Source: Craterostigma plantagineum
Taxonomy: Eukaryota > Streptophyta > Magnoliopsida > Lamiales > Linderniaceae
Assembly (NCBI GenBank): GCA_027422505.1
Contig: JAPQWV010000366.1
Span: 186,001 to 250,000 of the forward strand
Direction of reading: 5' to 3'
Length of the DNA: 64,000 nt
Part shown: positions 43,618 through 55,212 of the stretch, piece after piece
Layout of the letters: each line of letters starts with the position of its first letter
Numbering within the stretch: the stretch's first letter is position 1
Program-made: the position numbers and the translations under genes
The notes under the pieces: model-generated
Told to the model about the DNA's origin: nothing
The model's database searches: none
The model's input: the letters and a program-made list of their open reading frames with translations, nothing else

Positions 43618-45800
43618 TAAGTTGTTGGTTAAATGGGCTTTTTCATGTGGGCTTTCCTAATTTTGACTTTAAATATATTAAATTCCTACAAAGATCCAAA
43701 CCCAATTGAATATAACTCAATATAGTTTATATTTCATTTCATTAAAACTTTAAACCTAAAAAATGTTTAGAAGACGCCAACTCCATAGCAATTGATTTAA
43801 CTCAATATTGCTTTATTGAACAAAATCATCAAGAGAAAAACAATTTTTAACAAAGCATCAATAATTATGTTACTTGTGTCACGGACAAATTCGTTCTATT
43901 CTAGATGTTTTCAAGAAGAGTAGCATATTATATATAATATTTTATATGATAGGATTCACCTCGGTTTTATAAGGCGACCGCCTCATTTACGCATCGCCTT
44001 TGAGGCAAGGCAGTGGCCTTTCGCCTTTTTGTGCCTCTCACCTTTAATACCTATGATCTAAACTCACTAACCAAACAAACATTGGAATGTATCATACATG
44101 TAGACCGAAACTATTATAAGATGGGATAAGCCCGTTAAAGGTTGACATACTCAAACCCCTAACATAAAAATTGACTTTTTATTAATACCGATCTGGGAAA
44201 ATAAAACCAAACACAATAGTAAAAACCTATTGTTTAAGTCATCTTGTCTTATCTTGGAAACCAAACGAGACTTTACATTTCAGTTCCACGAAGTAGACAT
44301 GAAGAACTGGAAATTGCAAAACTATGGAGGTTTTTTCATGCCGTGCCAAACTCACTTCTTGGTTAAATAAAAAACACCAACCTGTGCATATATGGACTAC
44401 TCTGTCTATTAATAACTGGTTTTAAAATGAAACACATCATGTTGAACCTATGCATTTGGACTAAAGTTAATTTTATTTCAAGTACGTATAAGATGTGGAT
44501 GCCGTGTTTTCAATCCTTGCAATGATTCTTTCATAGTAGATCATTTGTACTGTATCGAAAGCAGATCGATCTGCTTTGGTGACTTGAGTCGAAAGTATTC
44601 TTACATTGATTGTTCTCATGTGTCGTCTCCATTGGTTGAAACTAGTACAGTCAATTGGGCCCGCGGCCCGCCGGCCCGTCTATGGCGGGGCGGACTGCCA
44701 TTTCTTAGTCCAGTCAGGGGGCAGACCTATGCGGGCAACCCGCACGGGCCGCGGGCTATGGTAGGGCGGGCCTGGCAGGCCGCGGGTAGGCCCGCCAAGA
44801 ATTATGATATGATACTTTTTTATTAAATAATGATATCTAAATAATTTATATATGTATGTTAGTATTTTTTAGCTCCAATTTTTAATTTACTCAAGTTTAA
44901 TAATATAAATAAATATTTATTACGAGATTAGATTAAAATAATTTCGAGGTTAAATATTTAATTTTTATTGATTTTCTTTATTTTTTGAATTTTTTATTTT
45001 CTTTAAATTTTGGGCGGGCCAGACCCGCCAAACGGCGGCCTGCCCCGACTGTCCGTTTTGACAGTACTATTGAAAACGGTGGCACAAGACTTATCGTGAT
45101 GTCAAACTCAATCTCACATGGGTCAAATAAAAGTTATTTGGCATGCATGCTTATTTACTTCAATTTCTTGCCAATTGAATGTATAATGCAACCCAATTTA
45201 GGCTTTTCTTGATTTAACTAACAGAGAACTTTTTTTCCAAAACTCCATGATTTCGTATCTCGGTAATTGTATTCAGTTTTATTTATATCAACTGAACTGA
45301 ATTATAGTGGATTATCAAGGTAAGAAATAATAGGAAATCTCAACACACGCATTGAATTTTCTCCAACCACTTTAATTTATCTCAAACGTACAAAAAACTG
45401 CTGCCTGCAATAGAATTTATGAATCACCTGCCGAAGATTCTGTAAAAAATTAAAAGACCTGAATTAGTAAAAATTCTTAATTGCAATAATTAATCACAAT
45501 CCAACAACCTCAACAACCACCAAACTTTCCCATCCGCCTATCTTAAATGATATCAAATTTTAACCACTGGCTCGTTGTAAATCTCATTGTGAATTTATAA
45601 ACTATTTTATGTATTTTACCCAATTCTTCATGCAGATTATTTCTTTCTTTTTCTCTTTTAAATATGGGGCTGTGTTAGTGATACAAGAATCCGAATACGA
45701 TTGCTTCTTTCATAATCTTCGAGCAAGTGGTCATAGCTTTTGGGGTTTTACTATTTTGCATCGTGTTGAATGATTATTTTATTTCTGTGAAAAAGAAAAG
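43618..45800. other. Intergenic stretch
   Basis: About 2.2 kb of AT-rich sequence. Around 43960-44045 lies a short aggcgac/gcctcc-rich patch like that at 11785-11960. A GC-rich MITE-like element is listed separately. Short open frames at 44545-44826 and 44985-45212 only reflect the GC-rich ends of that element. No gene seen. Confidence 0.6.
44648..45065. mobile_element. MITE-like element with GGGCCCGC-rich ends
   Basis: The left end cagtcaattgggcccgcgg and the right end, complement ctgtcaaaacggac, enclose an AT-rich core. Both ends are rich in ggcccgcc and its complement. Such plant elements are usually hAT-related. No clean 8-bp duplication was found. Confidence 0.5.
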
Positions 45801-45805
45801 GTATG

Positions 45806-47514
45806 TGAAGATATAAAAGTGCCTAAGAGGGGGGGGATGAATTAGGCTAATAAAATTTTATGCTTCTTTTTCAAAACCTTAGTGTGGTGACTTAGATATA
45901 CCTACTGATGTTTGTAACTAGTATGCCTGATATATCCTAATAACGTCGGATGTGTGTCGGGTCTGTCTCACAGCGATAAAGAAATAACTGAAAAGTAAAT
46001 GCGAGACAGGATTTTTATAGAGGTTATATCCCCAACTGGGGTTTACTCCTCTCCTTGGGATTTTCTTCCCAAGAGTTTAACCAATCACTATAATGCACCG
46101 TAGCTGGATACAAAACTGATTGGTCAGCCCAATACACAACCGAAACAAGTCGAACACTAGACACTACTAGGTTACCACACGCCGAGTTTCGTTCCTCGGA
46201 ATCTCCTTGATCCCGACAGACACAGCTCGCTACCGAAGGGCCCCCGGACTTGTCCTTCCCTTCACGTGTGCGTAAACGTCGACCTTGCCTCCTTGGTATT
46301 GCTCACGTCCGAAGACAACACGTCCGAAGACAGAATATATGGCAGGGGATGATGAAATATCTGATGAATCACTCGCTCAGTGATGGATAGGCAAGTTAAA
46401 GTTCAGGTGGGCAGAAAGCTATCTCAAGTGGAAACTCAGGAATCTCTCAGTATGTTTCTGCTCAAGAACCTCTCGTAGGCTTATATTCGCAAAATCTAGA
46501 TTCTCTCGAAATTCTGAAGTGTGGCTTATATATAGTCCTTTTGAATCAGCACTTCACATGGAAAGTTATATCAAACAATAATCACCAAATCAAGCATAGT
46601 TTCCATGTAGATTTCGAGTCAAGCATACCATATAAATCATGCGTTTAATGAATCATCACAACGGTCATATAAAGCATTTAAGCATGATTTTTATTCCATA
46701 TAAAAGTCCAATTACGTTCTCAAGCATATTCAACCACTTCGCATATATTTTCCATATCGGACTTTTCATAAGTGATTCCCTGCTATCAGTTCCTAGTAAC
46801 GAGTCAATCCAGATTTACTTTCCAAGTATGGCACACAAGATAGCAAGATATCAACACGTTTTCCATGTACAGCTCATAGCATTTAATCAATATAATTACC
46901 ATGTTTAGCACACCGATCAAATCAGAGCTTACTTAAATAGATTTATTAATCAAGGCACGACTTTCCTTATCTCAGAGATATCATCCATATAAAGCACATA
47001 CCATATAAGAGCACTTTATCCATAAGATCAATCAAATCAAATCTTTCCTAATTATAATAATCCAATCAGCACAAGGAAAGATATCAACTTAATATTTCGC
47101 ATTTAATTCAGTGCAAGGTAATCAAGGATTGTGCAAATGATTTTCGTCCAGGAATAAACTGGTATCAACGGATATATCACTTTCCATATATAAACAGCAT
47201 ATTTTCCATATATAGCTCGGTAGGATATCTCATGCATTATTTCCATATATAGCACAGAACGATATATCCTATCTCATGGACTGTCTATAACACGCGATCA
47301 CATAGTTTCATCAAATCATCACAAAATCACATGCAATTCAAATATTCAACACTTTAACAATTTATAGCTCATACACAATGCATGGACGAATATTATCATG
47401 AACTTAGACGTTTTATTTTTCCCAAATCGAATTGCTTATTTTATAGACCTAACGTCATTACAATTACATCGTTCATCAAAACTTTCTAACATGTATGGAC
47501 CAAAAAGGTCAACA
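45806..47514 (-). repeat. 3' LTR of SIRE-type copia
   Basis: 1709 bp; contains many catatata/atatatcc words. The open frame at 46639-46908 recurs identically in the other LTR only because the LTRs are copies. Confidence 0.95.
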
Positions 47515-47528
47515 TTCTCCCCCTTTTT
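47515..47528 (-). promoter_or_regulatory. Polypurine tract of SIRE-type copia
   Basis: The minus strand reads aaaaagggggagaa directly before the 3' LTR. Confidence 0.9.
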
Positions 47529-47664
47529 GATGATGACATGTAATTGATGCAGCACGGAAGCAAGTAAGCATATTCGATTATGCAAGTCCTAGTGCATATG
47601 TCTAAGTGTTCAATAATCACAAAGCAGAGCATACGATATTTCCTAATCACATGTGATTCTATTT

Positions 47665-47832
47665 GCTCCCCCTGCCTATGTGCAGATATCTCTATGATAC
47701 GCTAAGATATATCGTGAACAAATTTTGCTCCCCCTGTCTACGTGCGGATATATCCTATTAAATTCTATGTTATATCTTAAGTACAAGAATTTCGAAATTA
47801 CCCGTGAGTGTGCTCCCCCTGCCTAAGTGCGC
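47665..47832 (-). repeat. Three copies of a polypurine-tract-containing motif
   Basis: Plus-strand tgctccccctgcctatgtgc (about 47664), tgctccccctgtctacgtgc (47726) and tgctccccctgcctaagtgc (47811). On the minus strand each ends in aggcagggggagca. A related actcccccttca lies near 48101. Confidence 0.88.
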
Positions 47833-48204
47833 ATTTTCCAAGCATGGTTCAAGTAATCATGTAATCATCGCAGCAGGCACTTAGCACTCATCAAGAAAAT
47901 TCACGCATGTCAAATCGCACAGCTAAGCATCAGAGTATGAGATCAGCATATGATATATCCGAAGATCAGAGCAAAGAAAATATTAAGCATAGAAGATATA
48001 TCATAATAGCAGCAAAATATTATATTAGGGTTCAACGAGCCTCCCCATACATCACTTACTAGCAAAACACTTAGACGCTAAACGCCTAAACTTACCTTAC
48101 TACTCCCCCTTCATTGTCAAAAAGGCGGGAGGTAAACCTAAAAACTGAGCGATACTGGAATATCCTAGGGGCAACTAAGAGCAGAAAGGAACTGGAGAGG
48201 CAGC
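47833..48204 (-). other. Non-coding stretch between third ORF and polypurine repeats
   Basis: No gene; ordinary AT-rich element sequence. Confidence 0.6.
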
Positions 48205-49746
48205 CTACTGGCTTGAAGAGGAGTTGGAAACAGCGGGTTTTGAAAGGGATTGCTTGACGAGCTTGGTGAGCTTGGAGAGTTTCAGCGACATTTCGGTATA
48301 CTGTTCTTTGATCTTGCGGAATCGCTTCTGATTGTCAGCTTTGATATCGGAGATATCACGGCCCAACACGGCAATTCCTGTCTTCCCGACGCTGAGCTCA
48401 TCTTCGTAATCCTCATCATCGTCGCTTTTCACTTTTGCCTTTCCCTTTGCAGCAGCTCGCTTCTGGGCGCTATCCACTGACCTGACTTCCTTGGCCTTGA
48501 ACCAACCTTGGCCTTTTGTATAGTGAATTCCCATGCACTTCAAGGTCACTTGGTCCACGATGTGGACGGATTTGTCTTCCCAGCCAGGCGGCAACACAAT
48601 GCCCTCGCACTCAAATAAGTGAGTGAGTAGCATGCCATAAGGCAGCGCTTTGTCTCTGCTTTCGTAGGCCTGGATCATGTGTTTCATGATGACATATCCG
48701 AGGTTGAACTTGAGGTTTTGGGATACCATGTAGACGGCAAAGGTGCTCATGAAGTTCATCGTCGTCGAGTGGCCGCCGCTGCCAATTTTGGCACTCCAGA
48801 GAGTCATGTTGAGAAGCTTGTGCAGGAAGAAGTAGTCGATAGGGAGTTGGTTCAGTGCTTCACCGTCAGAGAATCGAGGTTTCGTGCGGGTATTCCAGAG
48901 TGTATGAAAGACATTCCCTAGATCAAACTCATCAGCGTGGCACCAGTCATTCATGTCATAGTGCTTAAGTCCCTCATCAGCAACTCCCAGCATAGCGTTC
49001 ATCTTCTGAGTGGTCCATTCGATCTTATGGCCGAGAACATAGGAACGGATGTTAACATGCCCTTCGAACTCGTCGTAGTCGAGATTAGCATAGAAGAGTT
49101 TGACTACTTCAGGGAAGTGGGGTGTGTTGAGGCTCAGGAAATGCTCCCATCCAAACTCTTTAAGCCAGGTGATTACGTTCCCAGGGGGCAGTTTGTCGAA
49201 GGCAACTCCGCGACCACGAGCGATATCTCTTTTGAGGAAGCTTTTGTAGGTGGTGCGGTTACTCTCTTCCAGAAAAAGCATTTCAGGTGGGATTTCACTG
49301 GGTTGGCTCAGATCGATAGGCGGAATGGCAAAGGATTTTGAACTTGATGGCTGAGTTGGCGAGGTCTTATCAAGTGGTGAGGGCTGTTTTTCAGGAGACT
49401 TCGGTGGAGGTGAAGGTGATTTCTGGGTTTCAATTTGAGTTGGGGATTGCTGGGGTGATACCTGGGTATCCTCAGGAACTTCTTCAGGAATTTCAGAGCT
49501 TGAGGCAGGTTTTGCGGGTTCGGGTGTCTTGGATTTCTTGGTCTTCTTCTTCTTCTTGGCAATCTTGGAAGGACTTGAGATCTTTTCGGAAGATTTTGCT
49601 TTAGAACGAGTTTTACGAGCAGAAGGCGAGGCTGATTTTGGTGATTTGGAAGGTGATTTGAGCGGGGTTTCATCAGTGTCTGACATGGGCTCCTTACGTT
49701 TGCGACTTGATGATTCAGGGTTGACAGCTTTGGAAGTTTTGGCCAT
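48205..49746 (-). CDS. Third ORF of SIRE-type copia (putative plant transposon protein domain, 513 aa)
   Basis: ATG at 49746 (MAKTSKAVNPESSSRKRKEP). Residues 1-150 are Lys/Ser/Pro-rich with a strong nuclear-localisation-like run (KIAKKKKKTKKSK). Residues about 165-420 form a compact domain with FDKLPPGNVITWLKEFGWEH, FPEVVKLFYANLDYDE and LPPGWEDKSVHIVDQ. It resembles the plant retrotransposon 'putative plant transposon protein' domain found after pol. The end (about 450-505) is a basic coiled coil (ISDIKADNQKRFRKIKEQY). SIRE elements often have an envelope-like gene here. I see no signal peptide or membrane segment, so an envelope role is not supported. A nuclear, nucleic-acid-binding role is an inference. 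It lies 530 bases downstream of pol, same strand, and is fully open. Confidence 0.8.
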   Translation of the reverse strand: MAKTSKAVNPESSSRKRKEPMSDTDETPLKSPSKSPKSASPSARKTRSKAKSSEKISSPSKIAKKKKKTKKSKTPEPAKPASSSEIPEEVPEDTQVSPQQSPTQIETQKSPSPPPKSPEKQPSPLDKTSPTQPSSSKSFAIPPIDLSQPSEIPPEMLFLEESNRTTYKSFLKRDIARGRGVAFDKLPPGNVITWLKEFGWEHFLSLNTPHFPEVVKLFYANLDYDEFEGHVNIRSYVLGHKIEWTTQKMNAMLGVADEGLKHYDMNDWCHADEFDLGNVFHTLWNTRTKPRFSDGEALNQLPIDYFFLHKLLNMTLWSAKIGSGGHSTTMNFMSTFAVYMVSQNLKFNLGYVIMKHMIQAYESRDKALPYGMLLTHLFECEGIVLPPGWEDKSVHIVDQVTLKCMGIHYTKGQGWFKAKEVRSVDSAQKRAAAKGKAKVKSDDDEDYEDELSVGKTGIAVLGRDISDIKADNQKRFRKIKEQYTEMSLKLSKLTKLVKQSLSKPAVSNSSSSQ

Positions 49747-50279
49747 TTAAGAAGGTTTGAATGTCGAGGGGATGTTTGAAGAGGATGATTGAATGATGAA
49801 GATTTAGGAACGGTTTTGATCCTTTAAAGAAGTGGAGTCGGTTTATTCTTGGAATGGATAAGGATGGATTTGAAATTTGAATTTTGAAATTTCGAAGTTG
49901 GAAAGTGGAAAACTGTCAGAGATATCGGACTGATTTGACAGGATCTCATAATTATGGAAGGGATTTGACTGGGCTGAAAAGGAATATAGTTTAAATAAAT
50001 GGGTTCCCTAAAATAACTGAACGGCTGAGATGATATCTACGAATTCCTTCCTAAAATAACCTGATCACATTCAAGAGCAGATCCAGGAGATCTGATATTC
50101 CTAAAATAAACTGGATGGCTGAAGGAATGTCTATCTACGAATTTCTTCCTAAAATACTAGAATCATACTTAGGGAAAGATCTGTAAGATCCACGGAAATA
50201 TTCTAGGGGCTGAATATCTTAAGATATGATAACTAAGAATCTCTAACTAAAATAGAGTAACCTAAAGTGAATAATAGAA
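49747..50279 (-). other. Spacer between pol and third ORF
   Basis: About 530 bases with repeated cctaaaataa words (near 50010, 50055, 50102, 50150) and no ORF. It could hold a subgenomic promoter or splice acceptor for the third ORF; none is evident. Confidence 0.5.
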
Positions 50280-53200
50280 TTAGGCAGATTTACTAACCTT
50301 ATTTAGCTCGAGAATTCCCAATCGATCACGGATGTCACAGAATCTTGCCTCTATTAAGGGTTTTGTGAAGATATCAGCAAGCTGATCATTTGTTCCTACG
50401 AATTCCACACTGATATTCCCCTTCTGAACATGGTCTCGTATGAAATGATGTTTAACCTCAATATGCTTAGTACGAGAGTGATGCACGGGATTCTTAGTAA
50501 TACTAATGGCACTAGTGCTATCACACCTAATAGGAATTTTGTCATAACTTAACCCGAAATCACTAAGGGTTTGTTTCATCCAAAGAATTTGTTGACAACA
50601 ATTTCCTAAAGCCATATATTCAGCTTCGGTTGTGGAGAGGGCGACAGCATTTTGCTTTCTACTAGACCAAGTTACTAGGGAATTTCCAAGTAATTGGCAA
50701 GTTCCACTAGTACTTTTCCTATCTTCCCTACAGCCGGCATAGTCGGCATCGGAATATCCCATTAATGGGAATTCATCCGAATGAGAGTACCACAAACCAT
50801 AATTAACAGTACCCTTGACATATCTAAGTATACGCTTGACTGCTGTCAAGTGAGATTCCCTAGGGTCAGACTGATATCTCGAACACATACCAACAGCAAA
50901 CATGATATCAGGACGACTAGCAGTTAAGTAAAGGAGGCTACCGATCATACCTCGATATTCCGTTTGATCAACTGGTGTACCTGATTCGTCACTGTCTATT
51001 TTGGTGGTCTGATGCATGGGAGTGGAAATTTCTTTGGAATCGTTCATCCCGAATTTGATCAGTAATTCCTTGCTGTACTTAGTCTGGGATACAAAGGTTC
51101 CACCGTCAAGTTGCTTTATTTGCAACCCAAGGAAGTAGTTCAGCTCGCCCATTAAGCTCATCTCAAATTCCTTCTGCATAGACTTAGAAAATTTCTCGCA
51201 AAGAAGGATATCAGTACTACCAAATATGATATCATCAACGTATATTTGTACCAGTATCATGTGATCACCTTCATACTTAATAAACAATGTGTTATCAATA
51301 GTTCCAGTCGAAAATCCTATGTCGATCAAGAACTTGCTTAGCCTTTCATACCATGCTCTAGGAGCCTGCTTTAAACCATATAATGCTTTATTTAATTTAA
51401 AAACGTGATTTGGAAAATCTTCCCTAGCAAAGCCCGGTGGTTGTTCTACATAGACCTCCTCATTTATAAAGCCATTTAAAAATGCACTTTTTACGTCCAT
51501 TTGAAAAAGTTTAAAACGTTTAAAACATGCATATGCAAGTAAGACACGTATGGACTCTAATCTAGCTACTGGAGCAAAGGTTTCATCGAAATCAATACCT
51601 TCCTCCTGGGAATAACCTTTTGCAACTAACCTCGCTTTGTTCCTTGTGACATTACCATGTTCATCGAGTTTGTTGCGGAAAACCCATTTGGTTCCTATGA
51701 TGGACTTTTCATCTGGTCTCTCCACGAGTGTCCACACTTGGCTCTTTTCGAACTGAGCTAACTCATTTTCCATGGCAGAGACCCAGGATATATCATCCAA
51801 GGCTTCATGGACTGTTTTTGGTTCCATCATTGAAAGTAGTACATCATGAGATTCCTCTGTATCCTGATTTCGTACAGTTGCTCGAGTTTTGATTCCAGAT
51901 CTGATATTTCCTATCACTTGATCTGTTGGATGACTGGAAGCATGTTTCCATTTTCTAGGTTGTAGCTCATTTGCTTCTGGTTCCAGTGTCTCTACATTTT
52001 CGTCTTCTGGAATATCATCCTTACCATCTTCAGTATCCTGTAATTCTGCACAGGGAAAATCTATACCTTCCTCATCAGTAGCATCTGCGTTAGGCATTTC
52101 ATCAAAAGTAACATGTATGGACTCCTGAACAGTCAATTTCCTTTTATTATAAACCCGATATGCCTTAGAGTGAAGACTGTAACCAAGGAATATCCCTTCA
52201 TCAACCTTAGAGTCAAATTTTCCTCTCTTATCTCTATCATTCAAGATAAAACATTTGCATCCAAACACTCGAAAGTAACTTATATTCGGAGTTCTACCAT
52301 GCCAGATTTCATAAGAAGTCTTCTTTAATATCGGCCTAAGGAAAACACGATTAGACACGTAACAAGCTGTACTAACAGCTTCCGCCCAGAACTGTTTAGG
52401 AATATCATACTCATGTAACATAGATCTAGCCATTTCCTGTAATACCCTATTTTTACGTTCAACTACGCCATTCTGTTGAGGAGTTATAGGGGCAGAGAAG
52501 TTATGACTATATCCGTACTGATCACAGAATGATGCAAATGACTTACTATCAAATTCCAGTCCGTTATCACTGCGTATCCTACATAAGTTTGTCTCTTTTT
52601 CATTTTCAAGTCTCTTAACTAGTGATGCAAAATTATCTAGTGCCTCATTCTTATGTGCAAGAAATATCACCCAAGTATACCTGGAATAATCATCAACAAT
52701 AACAAATGCATATCTTTTACCTCGCAGAGACATCGTCTGGACAGGACCAAAAAGGTCGAGATGCAGTAATTCCAGAGGTCTGGATGTGGATATCACATTC
52801 TTTGCCTTGAACGATGTCTTGGTCTGCTTGCCCATTTGGCATTCCTTGCATGTTTTGTCCTTGACAAACTTTATGTCAGGAACACCTCGCACCAGTGCAT
52901 TGCTTGTGATGTGAGACAGTAATTCCATGTTGGCATGTCCTAAGCGTCTATGCCATAACCAGGTGTTATCCTGTGTGACTGCTAAGCACTTGACGTTCTG
53001 GTCAGTGATATCATCAAGGGTTATGCAATAAATATTCCTATCCCTAGATGCACTAAACAGTACCATATCATTGGTTTTAACAATACATTTATCATTTTCA
53101 AAGGTTACCGTATGACCCTTATCACATAATTGACTAATGCTAATGAGATTATGTTCTAGATTCTTAACTAACCATACGTCATCTATAGTAGTATGTAAAG

Positions 53201-53381
53201 TGTTACCGACAGTTCCAACCCCAATGATCTTAGCTTTAGTGTTGTCGGCGTAGGAGACATATCCTCCATCATAGGCTTTCACCGACACAAACTTACTGAT
53301 ATCACCTGTCATATGGTGGGAACACCCACTGTCGAGGTACCACTTGTTCTTTTTGCTGGATTTTCTTCTTTGTACCTGCAT
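50280..53381 (-). CDS. Pol polyprotein of SIRE-type copia (protease, integrase, RT, RNase H)
   Basis: 1033 residues from ATG 53381. Protease: [14 protein letters not shown] (about 14-27, catalytic DSG). Integrase: HRRLGH with CKECQMGK zinc module, then catalytic core [14 protein letters not shown] and [10 protein letters not shown] (DDE all present). RT (about 550-800): [27 protein letters not shown] and YVDDIIFGS (YVDD intact). RNase H (about 890-1010): [27 protein letters not shown]. It ends at ADIFTKPL plus a short tail. All key residues are kept and the frame is open. It lies in the -1 frame relative to gag, overlapping it by 73 bases; a TGA sits two codons upstream of this ATG, so expression needs a frameshift or internal initiation. 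Confidence 0.92.
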   Translation of the reverse strand: MQVQRRKSSKKNKWYLDSGCSHHMTGDISKFVSVKAYDGGYVSYADNTKAKIIGVGTVGNTLHTTIDDVWLVKNLEHNLISISQLCDKGHTVTFENDKCIVKTNDMVLFSASRDRNIYCITLDDITDQNVKCLAVTQDNTWLWHRRLGHANMELLSHITSNALVRGVPDIKFVKDKTCKECQMGKQTKTSFKAKNVISTSRPLELLHLDLFGPVQTMSLRGKRYAFVIVDDYSRYTWVIFLAHKNEALDNFASLVKRLENEKETNLCRIRSDNGLEFDSKSFASFCDQYGYSHNFSAPITPQQNGVVERKNRVLQEMARSMLHEYDIPKQFWAEAVSTACYVSNRVFLRPILKKTSYEIWHGRTPNISYFRVFGCKCFILNDRDKRGKFDSKVDEGIFLGYSLHSKAYRVYNKRKLTVQESIHVTFDEMPNADATDEEGIDFPCAELQDTEDGKDDIPEDENVETLEPEANELQPRKWKHASSHPTDQVIGNIRSGIKTRATVRNQDTEESHDVLLSMMEPKTVHEALDDISWVSAMENELAQFEKSQVWTLVERPDEKSIIGTKWVFRNKLDEHGNVTRNKARLVAKGYSQEEGIDFDETFAPVARLESIRVLLAYACFKRFKLFQMDVKSAFLNGFINEEVYVEQPPGFAREDFPNHVFKLNKALYGLKQAPRAWYERLSKFLIDIGFSTGTIDNTLFIKYEGDHMILVQIYVDDIIFGSTDILLCEKFSKSMQKEFEMSLMGELNYFLGLQIKQLDGGTFVSQTKYSKELLIKFGMNDSKEISTPMHQTTKIDSDESGTPVDQTEYRGMIGSLLYLTASRPDIMFAVGMCSRYQSDPRESHLTAVKRILRYVKGTVNYGLWYSHSDEFPLMGYSDADYAGCREDRKSTSGTCQLLGNSLVTWSSRKQNAVALSTTEAEYMALGNCCQQILWMKQTLSDFGLSYDKIPIRCDSTSAISITKNPVHHSRTKHIEVKHHFIRDHVQKGNISVEFVGTNDQLADIFTKPLIEARFCDIRDRLGILELNKVSKSA

Positions 53382-55153
53382 GAATCATTTCTTTTCTGAG
53401 GTGCCCAACTTTGATTGGGTCCTAAAGGGTTAGTGGAAAAATGACTCTTGTTAACACATGATATATCATCTGTCACAGACTGTGATCTCATAAATGCAGG
53501 TGCGCCAGTGTTAGAACCTTGATTCTTAGGAATCTGCTTTGGCCTCCAGATATATCTAGTTTTATCAGCTTTCTTCAAGAAACAGTGGTTAGCATAATGA
53601 CCGTGACGGCCGCATGAAAAACATTTAGGCTTTCTAATATCTAGTGAAGGTGCATCATGCTTAGGTGTTGTGGAATATCCTATCCCTGTATTTCCAACAT
53701 GTCTAGGAAGATCAAGTATCATGTTGAGATTATGTTGTCCTACAAAAAGTCTAACATTTTTGTTTTCTTCTAAGAAATCCTTAAGGACGGACGTGTCTCT
53801 AGACCTATTTTCTTGCTTCCTAAGCTTTTCGCAACTACATAAGACTTTTTCTTCTTTAAGAGTTTCTAGCTCGGCTTTCAGACGCTCATTTTCTAGCTCT
53901 GTTTGATGCTTTTCTCTAGCTACATCATCTCGTTGCCTAATCAGACTCTTTACTTGTGAGTTGAGCGACTTAATTCTTCTTTCTGCGTTTTGAATAATTT
54001 CAAACATCTCTTCCTTTTCATCTACTTCAGGAACTGAGGAAGCGTTATCATGAGATTCATCTTGCCTAGCATATAATTCATTTAGAAAGTAAATTTTCTT
54101 AATAGTAGATGAATCTGATACCTGATCATCGTCATTGGCCATGTAGGCGAGATCTTCCTCCTCTTCACTTTCGGCCTCTTCCCAGTTAGTGACCATTGCT
54201 TTCTGCTTCTTTACCTTTTTGTCACCATTTTCCATAGGGCAGTTTGAGGCGAAGTGGCCTGGCTTGTTGCATTTGAAACATTTCTGCATGTTGTTCCCGG
54301 ATGATGATATTCCCTTGTTCCTAGGCGGGAACTTGGAGTTTCCCTTGAACTTTCTTCTCATCCGAAACTTTTCAAATCTTCTGGTCAGCATGGCGATCTG
54401 CTCCATTAGATCCTCCTCAGTCTCTTCTTCACCTTCAGAATCATTTTCTTGTTCGGTGTTAAATGCAATGTTTGGTTGACTTCGGACCGTTGGTTTCTCT
54501 TTGAAGGATATTTGAGTCATCTCGTAGGTGGTAAGAGATCCAATCAATTCTGACACGGAAAGTTGGTCTAAGTCCTTTGCTTCGTAGATGGCAGTTACTT
54601 TGGGATTCCATTCTCTTGGCAGAGATCTCAGTATCTTCCGTACTTTCTCACCGTCCGGTATTTTCTTTCCCAACGAGAACATTTGATTTATGATGCTCAT
54701 GAATCTTGCGTACATATGGCTTATGGTCTCGTTGTCCTCCATTTTGAACAGCTCGTATTGGTGAGTTAAGAGGGCTATTCTTTCTTGTACAACTCGAGTG
54801 GTTCCCTCATGTGTGACTTGAAGCATCTCCCACATGTCCTTGGCAGATTCGCATGAACTCACACGATTGTATTCTTCTCTTGTAAGCGCGCAGGCGATCA
54901 TGTTCTTAGCTTTGGCATTCAAGGATATTCCTCGCTTGTCGGTTGTATCGTACTCGGAACCTTTCTTTGGAGTTCCATCCGCCTTCTTGGGACTGTAGGG
55001 TCCAGTCGTGATGATATCCCATAGGTCATAGTCAGTAGCAAGCAGGAATTCCTTCATACGATTTTTCCATATAGCATAGTTTGTTCCATCAAAGAGCGGT
55101 GGCCTAGAATGGGATTGTCCTTCTGCAAAAACATCAAAACTCGAAGAAGCCAT
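53309..55153 (-). CDS. Gag of SIRE-type copia
   Basis: 614 residues from ATG 55153 ([19 protein letters not shown]). Residues about 15-210 are the copia gag domain ([31 protein letters not shown], and the [16 protein letters not shown] block). Two zinc knuckles follow: [14 protein letters not shown] (about 293) and [14 protein letters not shown] (about 520). Between them are an acidic segment and a coiled coil (about 380-450, [18 protein letters not shown]). It forms the particle and packages RNA. The C-terminus overlaps the start of pol. The long knuckle-coil-knuckle layout is typical of SIRE gag. Confidence 0.92.
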   Translation of the reverse strand: MASSSFDVFAEGQSHSRPPLFDGTNYAIWKNRMKEFLLATDYDLWDIITTGPYSPKKADGTPKKGSEYDTTDKRGISLNAKAKNMIACALTREEYNRVSSCESAKDMWEMLQVTHEGTTRVVQERIALLTHQYELFKMEDNETISHMYARFMSIINQMFSLGKKIPDGEKVRKILRSLPREWNPKVTAIYEAKDLDQLSVSELIGSLTTYEMTQISFKEKPTVRSQPNIAFNTEQENDSEGEEETEEDLMEQIAMLTRRFEKFRMRRKFKGNSKFPPRNKGISSSGNNMQKCFKCNKPGHFASNCPMENGDKKVKKQKAMVTNWEEAESEEEEDLAYMANDDDQVSDSSTIKKIYFLNELYARQDESHDNASSVPEVDEKEEMFEIIQNAERRIKSLNSQVKSLIRQRDDVAREKHQTELENERLKAELETLKEEKVLCSCEKLRKQENRSRDTSVLKDFLEENKNVRLFVGQHNLNMILDLPRHVGNTGIGYSTTPKHDAPSLDIRKPKCFSCGRHGHYANHCFLKKADKTRYIWRPKQIPKNQGSNTGAPAFMRSQSVTDDISCVNKSHFSTNPLGPNQSWAPQKRNDSCRYKEENPAKRTSGTSTVGVPTI

Positions 55154-55195
55154 TAGATCTTTAACTCAGGCTTGTTAGGCCCGTCGTTTGAGTAA

Positions 55196-55210
55196 CCCGC
55201 TCTGATACCA
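55196..55210 (-). promoter_or_regulatory. Primer-binding site of SIRE-type copia
   Basis: The minus strand reads TGGTATCAGAGCGGG two bases inside the 5' LTR; exact initiator-Met type. Confidence 0.93.
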
Positions 55211-55212
55211 AA

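Noticed and set aside
46639..46908. 89-residue ORF present twice, identical (also 56044-56313)
   Set aside because: It lies inside both LTRs of the same element; identity follows from the LTRs being copies, and there is no domain or codon signal.
48205..49746. Envelope protein
   Set aside because: No signal peptide, no membrane segment and no cleavage-type motif; the basic N-terminus suggests a nuclear or RNA-binding role instead.
53309..53387. Classical -1 slippery heptamer between gag and pol
   Set aside because: A-rich runs exist but none fits X XXY YYZ in the gag frame.
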